A stretch of 64,000 bases of DNA, taken from contig CAYHPY010000002.1 in assembly GCA_964358485.1 (NCBI GenBank), positions 62,001-126,000 of the forward strand. The letters run 5' to 3'. Below, in pieces: positions 43,977 through 53,100 of the stretch. The stretch comes from CAYHPY01 sp964358485. Its GTDB lineage: Bacteria > Elusimicrobiota > Elusimicrobia > UBA1565 > UBA9628. Within the stretch, counting starts at the first letter, position 1; each line of letters opens with the position of its first letter. The position numbers were made by a program, and so were the translations under genes. The notes under the pieces were generated by a model. That model was not told where the DNA came from and ran no database searches. It was given only the letters and a program-made list of their open reading frames with translations.

Positions 43977-44703
43977 TTTGAGGGATTTCTCCTACCGCGT
44001 GGCCTGCTTGGCGCTGGCGGTTGGCTTGGTCCTGCAGCCTTTGGGTCCCTCCCTCGTTCAGGCGGCCGAAGGGGCCAAACCTCCGCCGTTGGGGGCGGAC
44101 CGCCCCGAGGATCGAATCAATCCCGTCGGGCCCGGGGATGTCGTGTCGATCCAGGTTTACCCCGTGGAGGAATATTCCCGGGAGGTCACCGTCCAGCCCG
44201 ACGGCAAGATCGAGCTCCCTTTGATCGGCTCTTTGCTGGTCAAGGGCCTCACCGCCCGGGAGATCGCGGAACTGTTGGAGGCCCGCTACGCGCGTTTCGT
44301 GGCCGGCCCCAAGGTGACGGTCACCATCCGGAGATTTTCGGGCCGCCGCGTGGCCATTCTCGGGGAGGTCCGCACCCCCGGTTTTTACGAGTATCGCGAC
44401 GGCATGAGGATTCTGGAACTGCTCTCCCTGGCGGGCGGGCTGACCGACCTGGCCAAGCCCTCAGCCACGCGCGTCATCCGCCCCTCGGCGGCGGGCGCGG
44501 AGCTCGAGACGATCGGCTTGGACCTCAACGCCATTCTCCGCGGCAAGGACCGCCGCAATCCCGTGGTCATGCAGGGCGACACGGTTTTCGTCCCCAAGGG
44601 AAAGATGACCCAGCGCGCCCAGTGGGTCAACACCAATATCCTGCCCTGGATCACGATCATCACCTTGATGTCGAGCCTGGCCATCCTGGCCAAGGATAAA
44701 TAG
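43969..44703 (+). CDS. Wza-type polysaccharide export protein
   Basis: A 244-residue protein. I take ATG 43969 because AAGG lies eight bases before; 43963 is the alternative. A signal-like helix (VACLALAVGLVLQPLGPSLVQAA) is followed by the polysaccharide biosynthesis/export domain: VGPGDVVSIQVYPVEEYSREVTVQPDGKIELPLIGSLLVKGLTAREIAELLEARYARFVAGPKVTV, then a SLBB domain (RRVAILGEVRTPGFYEYRDGMRILELLSLAGGL, with a TVFVPKG end). The C-terminus ends in a hydrophobic helix (ILPWITIITLMSSLAILA). Wza-like proteins form the outer-membrane export pore. It is shorter than E. coli Wza (one SLBB domain). Confidence 0.9.
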   Translation: MIDLRDFSYRVACLALAVGLVLQPLGPSLVQAAEGAKPPPLGADRPEDRINPVGPGDVVSIQVYPVEEYSREVTVQPDGKIELPLIGSLLVKGLTAREIAELLEARYARFVAGPKVTVTIRRFSGRRVAILGEVRTPGFYEYRDGMRILELLSLAGGLTDLAKPSATRVIRPSAAGAELETIGLDLNAILRGKDRRNPVVMQGDTVFVPKGKMTQRAQWVNTNILPWITIITLMSSLAILAKDK

Positions 44704-44706
44704 GCC

Positions 44707-46536
44707 GTGGACATCGAGCCCAGCCTTCACGACTATTGGAGAATTCTCCAAAAGCGCAAGTGGGTGGTGCTCGTCATCCTGTCGTTGTCCTGCATCGGGA
44801 CCGCGGTCTACACCAGCCTGCGCACGCCCCTCTACCGGGCCGTGGCCGCCGTCAAGTATGAGCCGCCCTCCGGCAAGACGATCGGCATGGACAACTCCAA
44901 TTTCGATTCGTACTCGGCCATCAAGACCCAAATCCGCCTGCTCTCCTCCGGGGACATGTCGGCCAAGGTCGCCAAGCGGGTGGGAGGCAAGCACAAGGCC
45001 TCCTTCCGGCCGGAGGCGGTGCCCGATTCCAATCTCATCAACATCTCCGCCACCAGCGCCGATCCCGCGGCCGCGGCCGATTTGGCCAACGCCGTCGCCG
45101 AGCTCTACATGGAGCGCGACATCCAGGAGCGGTCCTACTACACGAACAAATCCTTGGAGGACATCACCGCCCGGCGCCAGGAAGTGGAGGCCGGACTTCG
45201 AAAACTGGAGGAATCCCGGCAGGCCTACCTGGAGGAGCATCAGGGCGCCGGAATGAGCGGCAGCCTCACCAGCACCTTGCTCGATCAGGAGGGGCGGCGC
45301 AAGGACCTTCTCAAGAAATTCACCACCGAGCATCCGGACGTGGTCGCTCTGGACCAACGGATCCAATCCACCCGGGCGCGGCTGGCGCAAATCCCGGCCC
45401 AGGACCTTGAGTTGGAGCGCATGAACCGCGACATCAAGGTCAACGAGGAGCTTTACGTCACCCTGTCGCGCCAGCTTGAGGAAACCCGCGTGGTCCTTTC
45501 GGCCACGCCTTCCTTCGTCAACATCGTGTCCCGCGCGAGCGTGCCCGAAGCGCCGTTTTATCCCAACAAGCGGACCAACAACATGCTGGGTTCGCTCATG
45601 GGCCTGTTGGCGGGCCTGATCGCCGCCTTCCTCCTGGAGAGCCTCGACATCTCGATTTCCACCATCGAGGAAATCGAGAAGGTCGTGGGCGTTCCGGTTC
45701 TGGGCGTGGTGCCCCACCTCGGGACGGAAAAGCGCTGGGACGCGATGAAGGCCAAGCTCCTGCGCAAGCAGCGCTATCCCACGGACGTTTTCCGTTCCCT
45801 GCTCCTGTTTCACCAGAGCGCCAAGTCCCCGATCATCGAGGTCTACCACAGCCTGCGCTCCAACGTCCAATCCCAGCGCCCCGACCTGGAGGGGATGGTC
45901 CTGACCTTCACTTCCACCGGCGTCGCCGAGGGCAAGACCCTGACCGCCACGAATTTCTGCCTGGCCGCCGCCCATGTCGGTCTGCGGACCCTACTCATCG
46001 GCTCCGACATCCGCCGCCCGGTCGTGCACCGGGTCTTCGGCCTGCCCAAACAGCCGGGCCTCATGGAGGTCTTGGCCGGAAAAAACGAGTGGCGGGAGGT
46101 CATCCGGGGCACGGTGGACTTTTTGATGGGCGAGATCGACCTGGACAAGCTCCTCACCTTCTCCGGAATCGACAATTTCAAGATCATGACCAGCTGGACC
46201 GCCTCCTCGGCCGACATCGTCAACGTTTTCTCCTCCAACCGCCTTCCGGATTTCATCAAGGAGGTCCGCCCGCATTTCGACCTCATCGTGTTCGACTGCC
46301 CGCCGGTCCTCCTCTTCGTCGACGCGGCCCTCATCGGCGCGCAGACCGACGGCGTCGTCATGGTCTACCAGGCCGGGAAAATGGCCCGCCAGGCCCTGCG
46401 CCGGGCCAAGGACCAACTCATCTCCTCCAAGGCCAACATCCTGGGCGTCATCCTCAACGACATGCAGGCCTCCGAAATGGGCCCCGGGTATGCCTACTAT
46501 TACGGGTACGGGCATTATGCCGAAGAACAGAAATGA
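44707..46536 (+). CDS. Wzc-type chain-length regulator and BY-kinase-like protein
   Basis: A 609-residue protein starting at GTG 44707, three bases after the wza-like gene. It has an N-terminal Wzz domain (DYWRILQKRKWVVLVILSLSCIGTAVY, a long coiled region, PEAPFYPNKRTNNMLGSLMGLLAGLIAAFLLE as second TM), then a kinase domain: STGVAEGKTLTATNF (Walker A), LLIGSDIRRPVVH (Walker A'; the usual LLIDADLRRP has lost its first Asp), LIVFDCPPVLLFVDA (Walker B). The tyrosine-rich tail GYAYYYGYGHYAEEQK is typical for autophosphorylation. It controls polymer length and export. The altered Walker A' raises doubt about full kinase activity. Confidence 0.9.
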   Translation: MDIEPSLHDYWRILQKRKWVVLVILSLSCIGTAVYTSLRTPLYRAVAAVKYEPPSGKTIGMDNSNFDSYSAIKTQIRLLSSGDMSAKVAKRVGGKHKASFRPEAVPDSNLINISATSADPAAAADLANAVAELYMERDIQERSYYTNKSLEDITARRQEVEAGLRKLEESRQAYLEEHQGAGMSGSLTSTLLDQEGRRKDLLKKFTTEHPDVVALDQRIQSTRARLAQIPAQDLELERMNRDIKVNEELYVTLSRQLEETRVVLSATPSFVNIVSRASVPEAPFYPNKRTNNMLGSLMGLLAGLIAAFLLESLDISISTIEEIEKVVGVPVLGVVPHLGTEKRWDAMKAKLLRKQRYPTDVFRSLLLFHQSAKSPIIEVYHSLRSNVQSQRPDLEGMVLTFTSTGVAEGKTLTATNFCLAAAHVGLRTLLIGSDIRRPVVHRVFGLPKQPGLMEVLAGKNEWREVIRGTVDFLMGEIDLDKLLTFSGIDNFKIMTSWTASSADIVNVFSSNRLPDFIKEVRPHFDLIVFDCPPVLLFVDAALIGAQTDGVVMVYQAGKMARQALRRAKDQLISSKANILGVILNDMQASEMGPGYAYYYGYGHYAEEQK

Positions 46537-47681
46537 CGGAGCCGGGCCCGGCGCGGCGGCCGCGGGTGCTCCACCTGATCACGCGTCTGGACCCCGGGGG
46601 CTCCTCGGCGGTCGTGCTCGGTTTGGCGGGACGCCGTAGCTCTGAGTCGACCTTGGTGGCCTCGGGACCCGGGGCTTCCCCGGTCCAACCCGGCGTCCGA
46701 ACCGTCGCCCACCTGGTCCGCGAGATTCGTCTCCTCCGGGATTTTCGCGCCTTCCTGGAGATTTTCCGCCTGCTCGGCGAGGTCGAGCCGGACATTCTCC
46801 ACACCCATACCTCCAAGGCGGGCTTTCTCGGCCGCTGGGCGGTATGGTGCCGCAATCTGGCGGGGGGAAAGATCAGGACCGTGCACACGCCCCACGGGCC
46901 GGTCTTCAGCGGCTATTTCGGGCCGCTGATGAGCCGGGCGGTCCTTTGGGCCGAACGGGCCGCGGCCCGCGTCACGGACCGACTGGTGGCCGTTTCCCCG
47001 TCGGAGGCCTGGGAGAATTTGAGCCGCGGCGTGGGACGGCCGGAGCAGTGGCGGGTGGTTTCCGGGGGCCTGGAAGTCCGGCCCGCGCGGGAGGGGGACC
47101 GCGAGCGGGCCCGGCGCGCGCTAAAAATCTCCCCGGAGCATTTTGTCGTGGCGACCGCGGCGCGCCTGGAGCCGGTCAAAGGCGTGAAATTTCTGATCGA
47201 AGCCGCCGGAATTTTCGCCGCGGGCCGGCCCGAAACCCGCGTGGTGATTTTCGGCGACGGAGGGGAGCGCGCCGAACTGGAAAAACGGGCCGCCCGACTC
47301 GGCCTCGGGGGCAAGGTATTTTTCGCGGGTTGGCGGGACGATTTGCCGGCGCTCCTTCCCTCCCTGGACGTTTATGTTCAGCCTTCCCTCAGCGAGGGAT
47401 TTGGTTGGGCCGCGCGGCAGGCGCAGGCGGCGGGCTTGGCCGTCGTGGCCTCGGCGACGGGAGGGCTCGGGGACATGATCGCCGACGGGGAGACCGGCCT
47501 GCTCGTCGCCCCGGGAGATTCCGGGGCGTTGGCCGCGGCCGTTTCCCGCCTAGGGGCCGACCCCGCGTTACGGGGCCGCCTCGGGGCGGCGGCGGCCAAA
47601 GCCGCCGAGGCAAAAGATTTTGGGCCTGCGGCCGCGGCCGCGGGAATTGAAAAAATCTACGAAGAGGCGCTTCGGGCATGA
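46533..47681 (+). CDS. GT4-family glycosyltransferase
   Basis: A 382-residue protein overlapping the previous stop by four bases. GT-B fold of glycosyltransferase family 4: PRVLHLITRLDPGGSSAVVLGL at the start, DILHTHTSKAGFLGRW, TVHTPHGPVF, DRLVAVSPSEAWENL, then the C-terminal lobe with AARLEPVKGVKFLIEAA, RVVIFGDGGERAELE, FAGWRDDLPALLPSLDVYVQPSLSEGFGWAARQAQAAGLAVVAS (the E-x7-E region has G-F-G instead of the usual E-P-F-G, with the acidic residue at SEGFG). It adds a sugar from a nucleotide donor in exopolysaccharide repeat assembly. Donor and acceptor unknown. Confidence 0.92.
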   Translation: MTEPGPARRPRVLHLITRLDPGGSSAVVLGLAGRRSSESTLVASGPGASPVQPGVRTVAHLVREIRLLRDFRAFLEIFRLLGEVEPDILHTHTSKAGFLGRWAVWCRNLAGGKIRTVHTPHGPVFSGYFGPLMSRAVLWAERAAARVTDRLVAVSPSEAWENLSRGVGRPEQWRVVSGGLEVRPAREGDRERARRALKISPEHFVVATAARLEPVKGVKFLIEAAGIFAAGRPETRVVIFGDGGERAELEKRAARLGLGGKVFFAGWRDDLPALLPSLDVYVQPSLSEGFGWAARQAQAAGLAVVASATGGLGDMIADGETGLLVAPGDSGALAAAVSRLGADPALRGRLGAAAAKAAEAKDFGPAAAAAGIEKIYEEALRA

Positions 47682-48388
47682 TCCTGGCCTGCCACCAACC
47701 TCAGTACCTCGCGTGGACGGGGTACTACCATAAGATGGGTAGGGCGGATGTCTTCGTCTATTTGGACCGGGTTCAGTATAAAAAAAGAGAATATCAGAAC
47801 AGAAACAAGATCAAGTCCCCTGCGGGGACTTTGTGGCTGACGGTTCCGGTCCTCACCAAGGGGCTCCGGACCCAGGCCGTCGGGGACGCGCGCACGGACG
47901 AGGCCCGCGATTGGCGGCGGCGGCATTGGCAAACCTTGTCCCACCATTACGCCCGCTCCCCGTTTTTTGCCGAGCACGCGGAGTATTTCCGCGAGCTCTA
48001 CGCCCGCCCCTGGCCGCGCCTGGCCTCCCTGTGCCTGGAGTTGGACCAATACCTGAGGAGCCGGATGGGGGTCCAGACCCCGGTCTTTCTTGAATCGCGG
48101 CTCAAGCCGTCGGGGCGGGCGACCGAGCGCATTCTTTCGCTCTGTCGAATTCTCGGCGCCGACGCCTATCTTTCGGGGACCGGGGGGCGCGGCTACCTGG
48201 ATGAGGCGGCTTTCGCGCGGGCCGGAGTGCGGCTTTTTTATCAGGAATTCCGGGCGCCGGTTTATCCCCAGCCTTTCGGCCCTTTCCTCCCGGGTCTTTC
48301 CGCGGCGGACCTCCTTTTCAACGCCGGAGCCCGAGGGGCGCGGGCCCTCCTGGGGGCGGATTGCCCCGGAGTCGAGGCAATGTTGTAA
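47678..48388 (+). CDS. WbqC-like family protein
   Basis: A 236-residue protein overlapping the glycosyltransferase by four bases. It begins with the WbqC signature ILACHQPQYLAWTGYYHKMGRADVFVYLDRVQYKKREYQNRNKI and retains WLTVPV, HWQTLSHHYARSPFF, LCRILGADAYLSGTGGRGYLDE and LSAADLLFNAG, the conserved blocks of PF08889. These proteins occur in O-antigen and exopolysaccharide loci and are linked to amino-acid or acyl decoration of sugars; the exact reaction is not settled. Length is normal for the family. Confidence 0.92.
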   Translation: MILACHQPQYLAWTGYYHKMGRADVFVYLDRVQYKKREYQNRNKIKSPAGTLWLTVPVLTKGLRTQAVGDARTDEARDWRRRHWQTLSHHYARSPFFAEHAEYFRELYARPWPRLASLCLELDQYLRSRMGVQTPVFLESRLKPSGRATERILSLCRILGADAYLSGTGGRGYLDEAAFARAGVRLFYQEFRAPVYPQPFGPFLPGLSAADLLFNAGARGARALLGADCPGVEAML

Positions 48389-48391
48389 AAT
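48386..48391 (+). promoter_or_regulatory. TAAAAT -10 box, internal promoter
   Basis: Overlaps the end of the WbqC-like gene and finishes seven bases before the ATG at 48399, the same leaderless geometry as at 3388, 5342 and 41292. Confidence 0.4.
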
Positions 48392-48398
48392 CCCGACG

Positions 48399-49205
48399 AT
48401 GTATCTCTCCCATTGGAAGCTCAAGGATCTCCCGTTCGAGAACACCCCGGACTCTCGCTTTTTCTATTCCTCGGAAAAGCACCAGGAAGCGCTGTCCCGC
48501 CTTCAATACCTGGTGAGGGAAAAAAAGGCCTGCGGGGTCTTGAGCGGGGTCTACGGCTGCGGCAAGACCTTGGTCCTGCACGCCCTGAAAAAAACGACCG
48601 AGCCGGAAGGGTATAAATTTTCCGTCGTCACCAATCCGCGCCTGGACGATCTCGGCATGCTGCGGTTGATCCTGCGGGGGTTCACCCAGCACGAGGTCCC
48701 CGCCAATAAGGCCGACGTCCTCATGGGCCTTCAGCAGTACATCGAAAACGTGGCTCAGGACGGCAAGCACTCCGTCATCGTCGTGGACGAGGCCCACGCC
48801 ATCATTCACGACGACGTGTTCGAGGAGCTCCGCCTCCTGATGAACCTGCAGACCGAAACGCGCTCTTTAGCCACCCTGCTTCTGATCGGACAGCCGGAAT
48901 TGCGCCCGCGGGTCGAGGCCAATAAACAACTCAATCAGCGCGTCAATCTGCGCTTCCACCTGGATGCGTTCACTCCGGAGGACACCTCCTCCTATGTCGG
49001 GCATCGGCTCCGAATCGCCGGGGCCCAAGGCGAGCTCTTCGCCCCGGAGGCTCTGCGCCACCTCCACAAGCATTCCGGCGGGATTCCGCGCTGGATCAAC
49101 CAGTACGCCCACATGAGCCTGCTGACCGGCTTCAGCAAGGGGGCCTCCCGGATCGGTCCGGACATCGTCGAAGAGGCCGTCGCCAGCCTCGCCGGCACCG
49201 CCTAA
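48399..49205 (+). CDS. ExeA/GspA-like AAA ATPase (exopolysaccharide locus-associated)
   Basis: A 268-residue protein. It starts with the ExeA-type sequence YLSHWKLKDLPFENTPDSRFFYSSEKHQEALSRLQYLV, then Walker A GVYGCGKTLVLHAL, Walker B SVIVVDEAHAI, sensor LATLLLIGQPELRPRV and a lid domain HSGGIPRWINQYAHMSLL. Similar ATPases accompany exopolysaccharide/exosortase (XrtA-type) operons, but no exosortase is seen in this window and there is no peptidoglycan-binding domain. Thus it is probably an envelope assembly ATPase of the polysaccharide system. The longer reading from 48090 lies antisense to nothing known and overlaps WbqC, so it is rejected. Confidence 0.88.
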   Translation: MYLSHWKLKDLPFENTPDSRFFYSSEKHQEALSRLQYLVREKKACGVLSGVYGCGKTLVLHALKKTTEPEGYKFSVVTNPRLDDLGMLRLILRGFTQHEVPANKADVLMGLQQYIENVAQDGKHSVIVVDEAHAIIHDDVFEELRLLMNLQTETRSLATLLLIGQPELRPRVEANKQLNQRVNLRFHLDAFTPEDTSSYVGHRLRIAGAQGELFAPEALRHLHKHSGGIPRWINQYAHMSLLTGFSKGASRIGPDIVEEAVASLAGTA

Positions 49206-49217
49206 GGGGCGCCCCCC

Positions 49218-50102
49218 GTGATTGAAGCGGCGGGGGCCTTCGGTTTGGCCTTGGCCGGCTCCATGGCCTTGGTCCCGGCCGCCAAACGCCTCTCCGAACG
49301 CTTCGGGGCCTGGGATTTCCCCGACTCCCGCAAACTCCATTGCGTCCCCATGCCGCGCCTGGGCGGCTTGGCGGTTTGGGGGGGCTTTTGCGCCGCGGCT
49401 CTTGGCGGCTTAGGGCACGCTCCGGCCGGCTTCCTGGCCGGGGGGAGCCTGGTGCTGGCGGCCGGGGTCTGGGAGGACGCGCGCGGGCTCTCGGCCTTTC
49501 GGAGACTGGGGCTCCAACTGGCCGGCGCGGCGCTTGCCGTCGGGCTCGGGGTGGGGGCCGGCTTTTGGAACGGCCTGCCCGGAGGTCTATGGGCCGAAAG
49601 GTTTTTCCTGGTCCTGTGGTTGGCGGGGCTGGCCAACGCCTTCAATTTCCTGGATGGGATGGACGGCGAGGCCTGCTCTTTGGGCGCGCTCGCGGGAATC
49701 TTTCTGGCGGTGATGGCTCCGGTTCCCGCCTGGCGGCTTCCCGCGGCGGGTTTGGCCGGCGCCTGCCTGGGTTTTCTCCCGGCGAACTGGAAGCCCGCCA
49801 AAATATTCCTCGGGGACGGGGGCTCGACCTTCATCGGATTTGCGGCCGCCGCGCTGGCGGCGCCCTACGGTCTTCTGCCCGCCGCGCTCTTGATGGGCCT
49901 GCCCCTGGCCGACCTGTGCCAGACGACCATTACTCGAATCTTGTCGGGGCGCGTTAAAACGATCCGGGATTGGTTGGAGGCGACCGGTAAGGATCATTTG
50001 CACCACTTGTTGCTCGAGCGGGGCTGTTCCGTCCCGGGAGCCGTGGCGATTTTAGCCGCCGTCCAAACCGCGCTTGGTTTTCTGGCCTTGGCGGCTCGTT
50101 AA
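49218..50102 (+). CDS. WecA/MraY-like polyprenyl-phosphate sugar-1-phosphate transferase
   Basis: A 294-residue protein starting at GTG 49218. Hydrophobic, with about 10 helices. Family landmarks: the opening LVPAAKRLSERFGAWDFPDSRKLHCVPMPRLGGLAVWGGF (substrate-binding P-RLGG), NAFNFLDGMDGEACSLGALAG (the N-x-x-N-F-x-DG-x-DG motif), KIFLGDGGSTFIGF, and a C-terminal K/R-rich GKDHLHHLLLERG histidine motif. It transfers sugar-1-phosphate from a UDP-sugar to undecaprenyl phosphate to begin the repeat unit. It is the last gene of the exopolysaccharide operon, and its stop shares TTAA with the convergent coiled-coil gene. Confidence 0.9.
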   Translation: MIEAAGAFGLALAGSMALVPAAKRLSERFGAWDFPDSRKLHCVPMPRLGGLAVWGGFCAAALGGLGHAPAGFLAGGSLVLAAGVWEDARGLSAFRRLGLQLAGAALAVGLGVGAGFWNGLPGGLWAERFFLVLWLAGLANAFNFLDGMDGEACSLGALAGIFLAVMAPVPAWRLPAAGLAGACLGFLPANWKPAKIFLGDGGSTFIGFAAAALAAPYGLLPAALLMGLPLADLCQTTITRILSGRVKTIRDWLEATGKDHLHHLLLERGCSVPGAVAILAAVQTALGFLALAAR

Positions 50103-53100
50103 GAATTCATGCCGCGAATCTTGGCCTGATAGGCCTTGGCGAGTTCCGAAAGTTCCCGGGCCTCGGCCTCGAGCTCTTTCTCCCTCATCTGCATCGCCTT
50201 TTCCTTCATCTCCAACTGCTTGCGCAGGGATTTTTCCTGGCTCAGGGCTTCCGTGGATTTCTTGAGGCGCGCCTCCGCCTGCTCCAGCCGCTCGGTCAAA
50301 TCGCGGAGGACGGGCTCTTTTCCCTCGCCGCGGGCGGCCCGGGCTTCTAGTTCGGTCCGGCCCGCCTCCAACAGCTTGCGGCGGGCCTGTTCCTGGACCA
50401 AGGCCGCCGTCGCCCGCTGGGCTTCCTCCTGGGCCTTGGCCAGGCGCGTCTCGAAGTCGATGATCCGGGGATGATAGCCCCGGGCCAGTTCATGGGCCTG
50501 GGATTCCAGCTCGCCTTCCTTGGCCTCCAGAAGTTTCAGCCTTTCCCGTTCCCGGGCCAATTCCAGCGCGGTGGACTGGGCCTTGGCCTCCGCGGCCGAT
50601 AGCCGGAGCTCCAGGTCCGCGATGAGCGGCGAGCGCCCGCTTTCCAGTTCCTTGGTCCGGGCTTCCAGCGCCGCCTCGCGCAGTTCGATGGCTTTCCGCC
50701 GCTCGGCTTCCAGGGCCAAGGCTTCGGCGGCCCGCCGGGCGTTTTCCTGGGTGGACACCAAGCGGCGCTCCAGCTCCATGACGCGCGGGTGGTGGCCTTC
50801 GGCCTTGGTCCGCAGGTCGGTCAATTCCTCCAACAAAAGCCGGTGCTCGGCGTCCAACGCCTCCTTGAGGCTCGACAACTCGGCCTGGGAACGGGAGCGC
50901 TCGGCCTCGATCTTGCGGGCACGCTCGGCCAAGGCCCGGTCGCGTTCGGCCAGAGATTCCCTTTCCCGGTTGAGGTCCTCCTGAAGTTCCGCGATTCTTC
51001 GGGAATGGACGGCGTCGACCTCCCGGAGGCGCGACTCCAGTTCCTGGCGGTGCGCCGCCTCGCGCGCCTTCTCCAGCTCGGCCCGCTGGGCCCGGGCCGA
51101 GCTTTCCTCCGCCGAGCGCTCGATTTCCAGAATCCGGGGGAATTGCTCCTGCGATTTCCGGCGTTGGGAGGCGAGTTGATCCAGCAGCGCCGCGTTGGAG
51201 TTCTCGATCTCCGCCTGAAGGCTTTCCAGGTGGGCCAGCTTTTTCCGGTAATCCTCCCCCAGCGCGCGAGCGCGGGTCTCCAGCTCCTCGTCGCGGCTCT
51301 CCAGGATTTTTCGGATCTCGCTTTCCCGGCTCAAGGCCTCGGCGGCGGTGTTGGCGGCCTCCTCGGCCTCGGCCAGGCGTTTTTCGAGGTCCAGGACCCG
51401 CAGGTGATGCTCCTGGGCCTTGTCGTGAGCCCAGTCCTCGAGGTCCTTCTCTTTTTTGGTGAGGGCGTCCTCCTTGTGTTGGTGGGAGGCCTGCAGTTCG
51501 TTCAGGCGGGCGTCGTATTGGGCCTCGATCTCCGCCTCCCGGCGCTCCAGCGCCAGGCGGCCTTCCTGTTCCCGGGCCAATTCGCTTTGGGCGGCCAGCA
51601 GGCGCTCCTCGGTGTCGCCCAGGCTTTGCTCCAGTTGAACGATTTTGGCTTGGTGCTCCTGCGCGGCCTGAGCGGCGCGGGCCTGAAGCACGCGCTCACG
51701 CTCCTGAACCTCCGCCTCTTTTCGCCGCAGGGCGTCCTCGACCTCCGCCTGAACCTGCGCCCGCCGCTTTTCCGCCTCTTGGGCCCGGGTTTCCACGATC
51801 GCCCGAGCCTCCTGCTCCCGGGCGAAACGGTTTTCCAAATCCCGAATCCTCTCGTCGGCCTTGGCCATCGCCGATTCCTGCCCGAAAATCCGCTCTTGGG
51901 CCCGGCGGGAGGCGTTTTCGGCCTCGGCGGCCGCGGCTTTGAATTTTTCCTCCAGGGCGGCCAAGCGAGCGTCGTGGGACGCCTGCTCTTCCTTTAATTG
52001 GCGTTCCAGCTTCAACCGGCGCTCGGTCTCCCGGGCCAGGGAAATTCCCCCGGCCTGCGCCCGCTCCTCCGAGGCGGCCAGGGCGGCCTCCAAATCCATG
52101 ATCCGGCCGGCGGCGTCCTGGGCTTGGCTTGAGGCTTTGGCGCGGACTTCCTCCTCGCGCGCGGCGCCCGCCGCCTCCGCTTCTTGAAGCCGGTCGGAAA
52201 TTTCGCCGAGGGCGGCTTGGTGCCGCGCTTGCAGCTCCGCCTCCCGTTTTTCCAGGCGCGCCCGGAAATCCGCGTCCCGCGCCGCCAAATTCCTCTCGGT
52301 CGAGCGCAGGCGGGCTTCCAGCTCCGCGGCTCGGGCGTGGGCCTCGGCTTCGCTTTCCTCCAGGCGGCGCTCCAACCGCTGGCGGCGCTCGCTCTCCCGG
52401 GAGAGCTCGGCGGCCGCGGTTTGGGAGCGTTCTTGGGCTTGGACCAGGGCTTTTTCAAGCTCCAATTCCTTGGAGCGGGCCTTTTGGGAGGCCTCGGCGC
52501 CGATCGATTGCAGGCGTTCCTCGCGCTCGGCGAGGTTGCGCTCGGCGGTTTTCAGCCGGGTTTCCAATTCCGCCAGCCGGGCCTGGCCTTGGCTGGCGAG
52601 TTCCTCCAGGCGCCGTTCCAGGCGCTCCCGGCGCTCGGTTTCCCGGGCCAGCGCGGCGTCGGCTCCTCGTCCCCGCTCCTCGGCGGCCGCCAGGGACCGC
52701 TCGAGTTCGGTGATCCGGCCATGGGCCCGTTGCGCCGCCTCGGCGGCCTGGGCCTGGAGCTTTTCCTCCCGGGCGGCCAAATTCCGGTCGGAGGCTTTGA
52801 GACGGGTCTCCAATTCCGCCGCACGGGCTTGGTGGCGGGCGGTGGCCTCCATCTCACGAGATTCCAGGGCGGCCCGGCGCTCCGCCTCCCGGGCCAGGGC
52901 GGCTTCCGCGGCTTGGGCCCGCCCTTGCGCCCCCGCCAATCCCCGTTCGAGCTCCAACGACCGCGCGTGCAAAGCCTCCAGCGTGGCCGCCTGCCGCGCG
53001 GCCCGCTCGGCGGCCTCGGCCTCCAAGGCCTGCAGGCGGGAATGCTCGCCGCCGATTTCCTCGGCGGCCCGGCGGGAGCGCTCCTCGGCCTCGGCCAGGG

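Noticed and set aside
44461..45975. Minus-strand open frame (504 codons) opposite wza/wzc-like genes
   Set aside because: Antisense shadow; the plus-strand products are clearly Wza and Wzc homologues.
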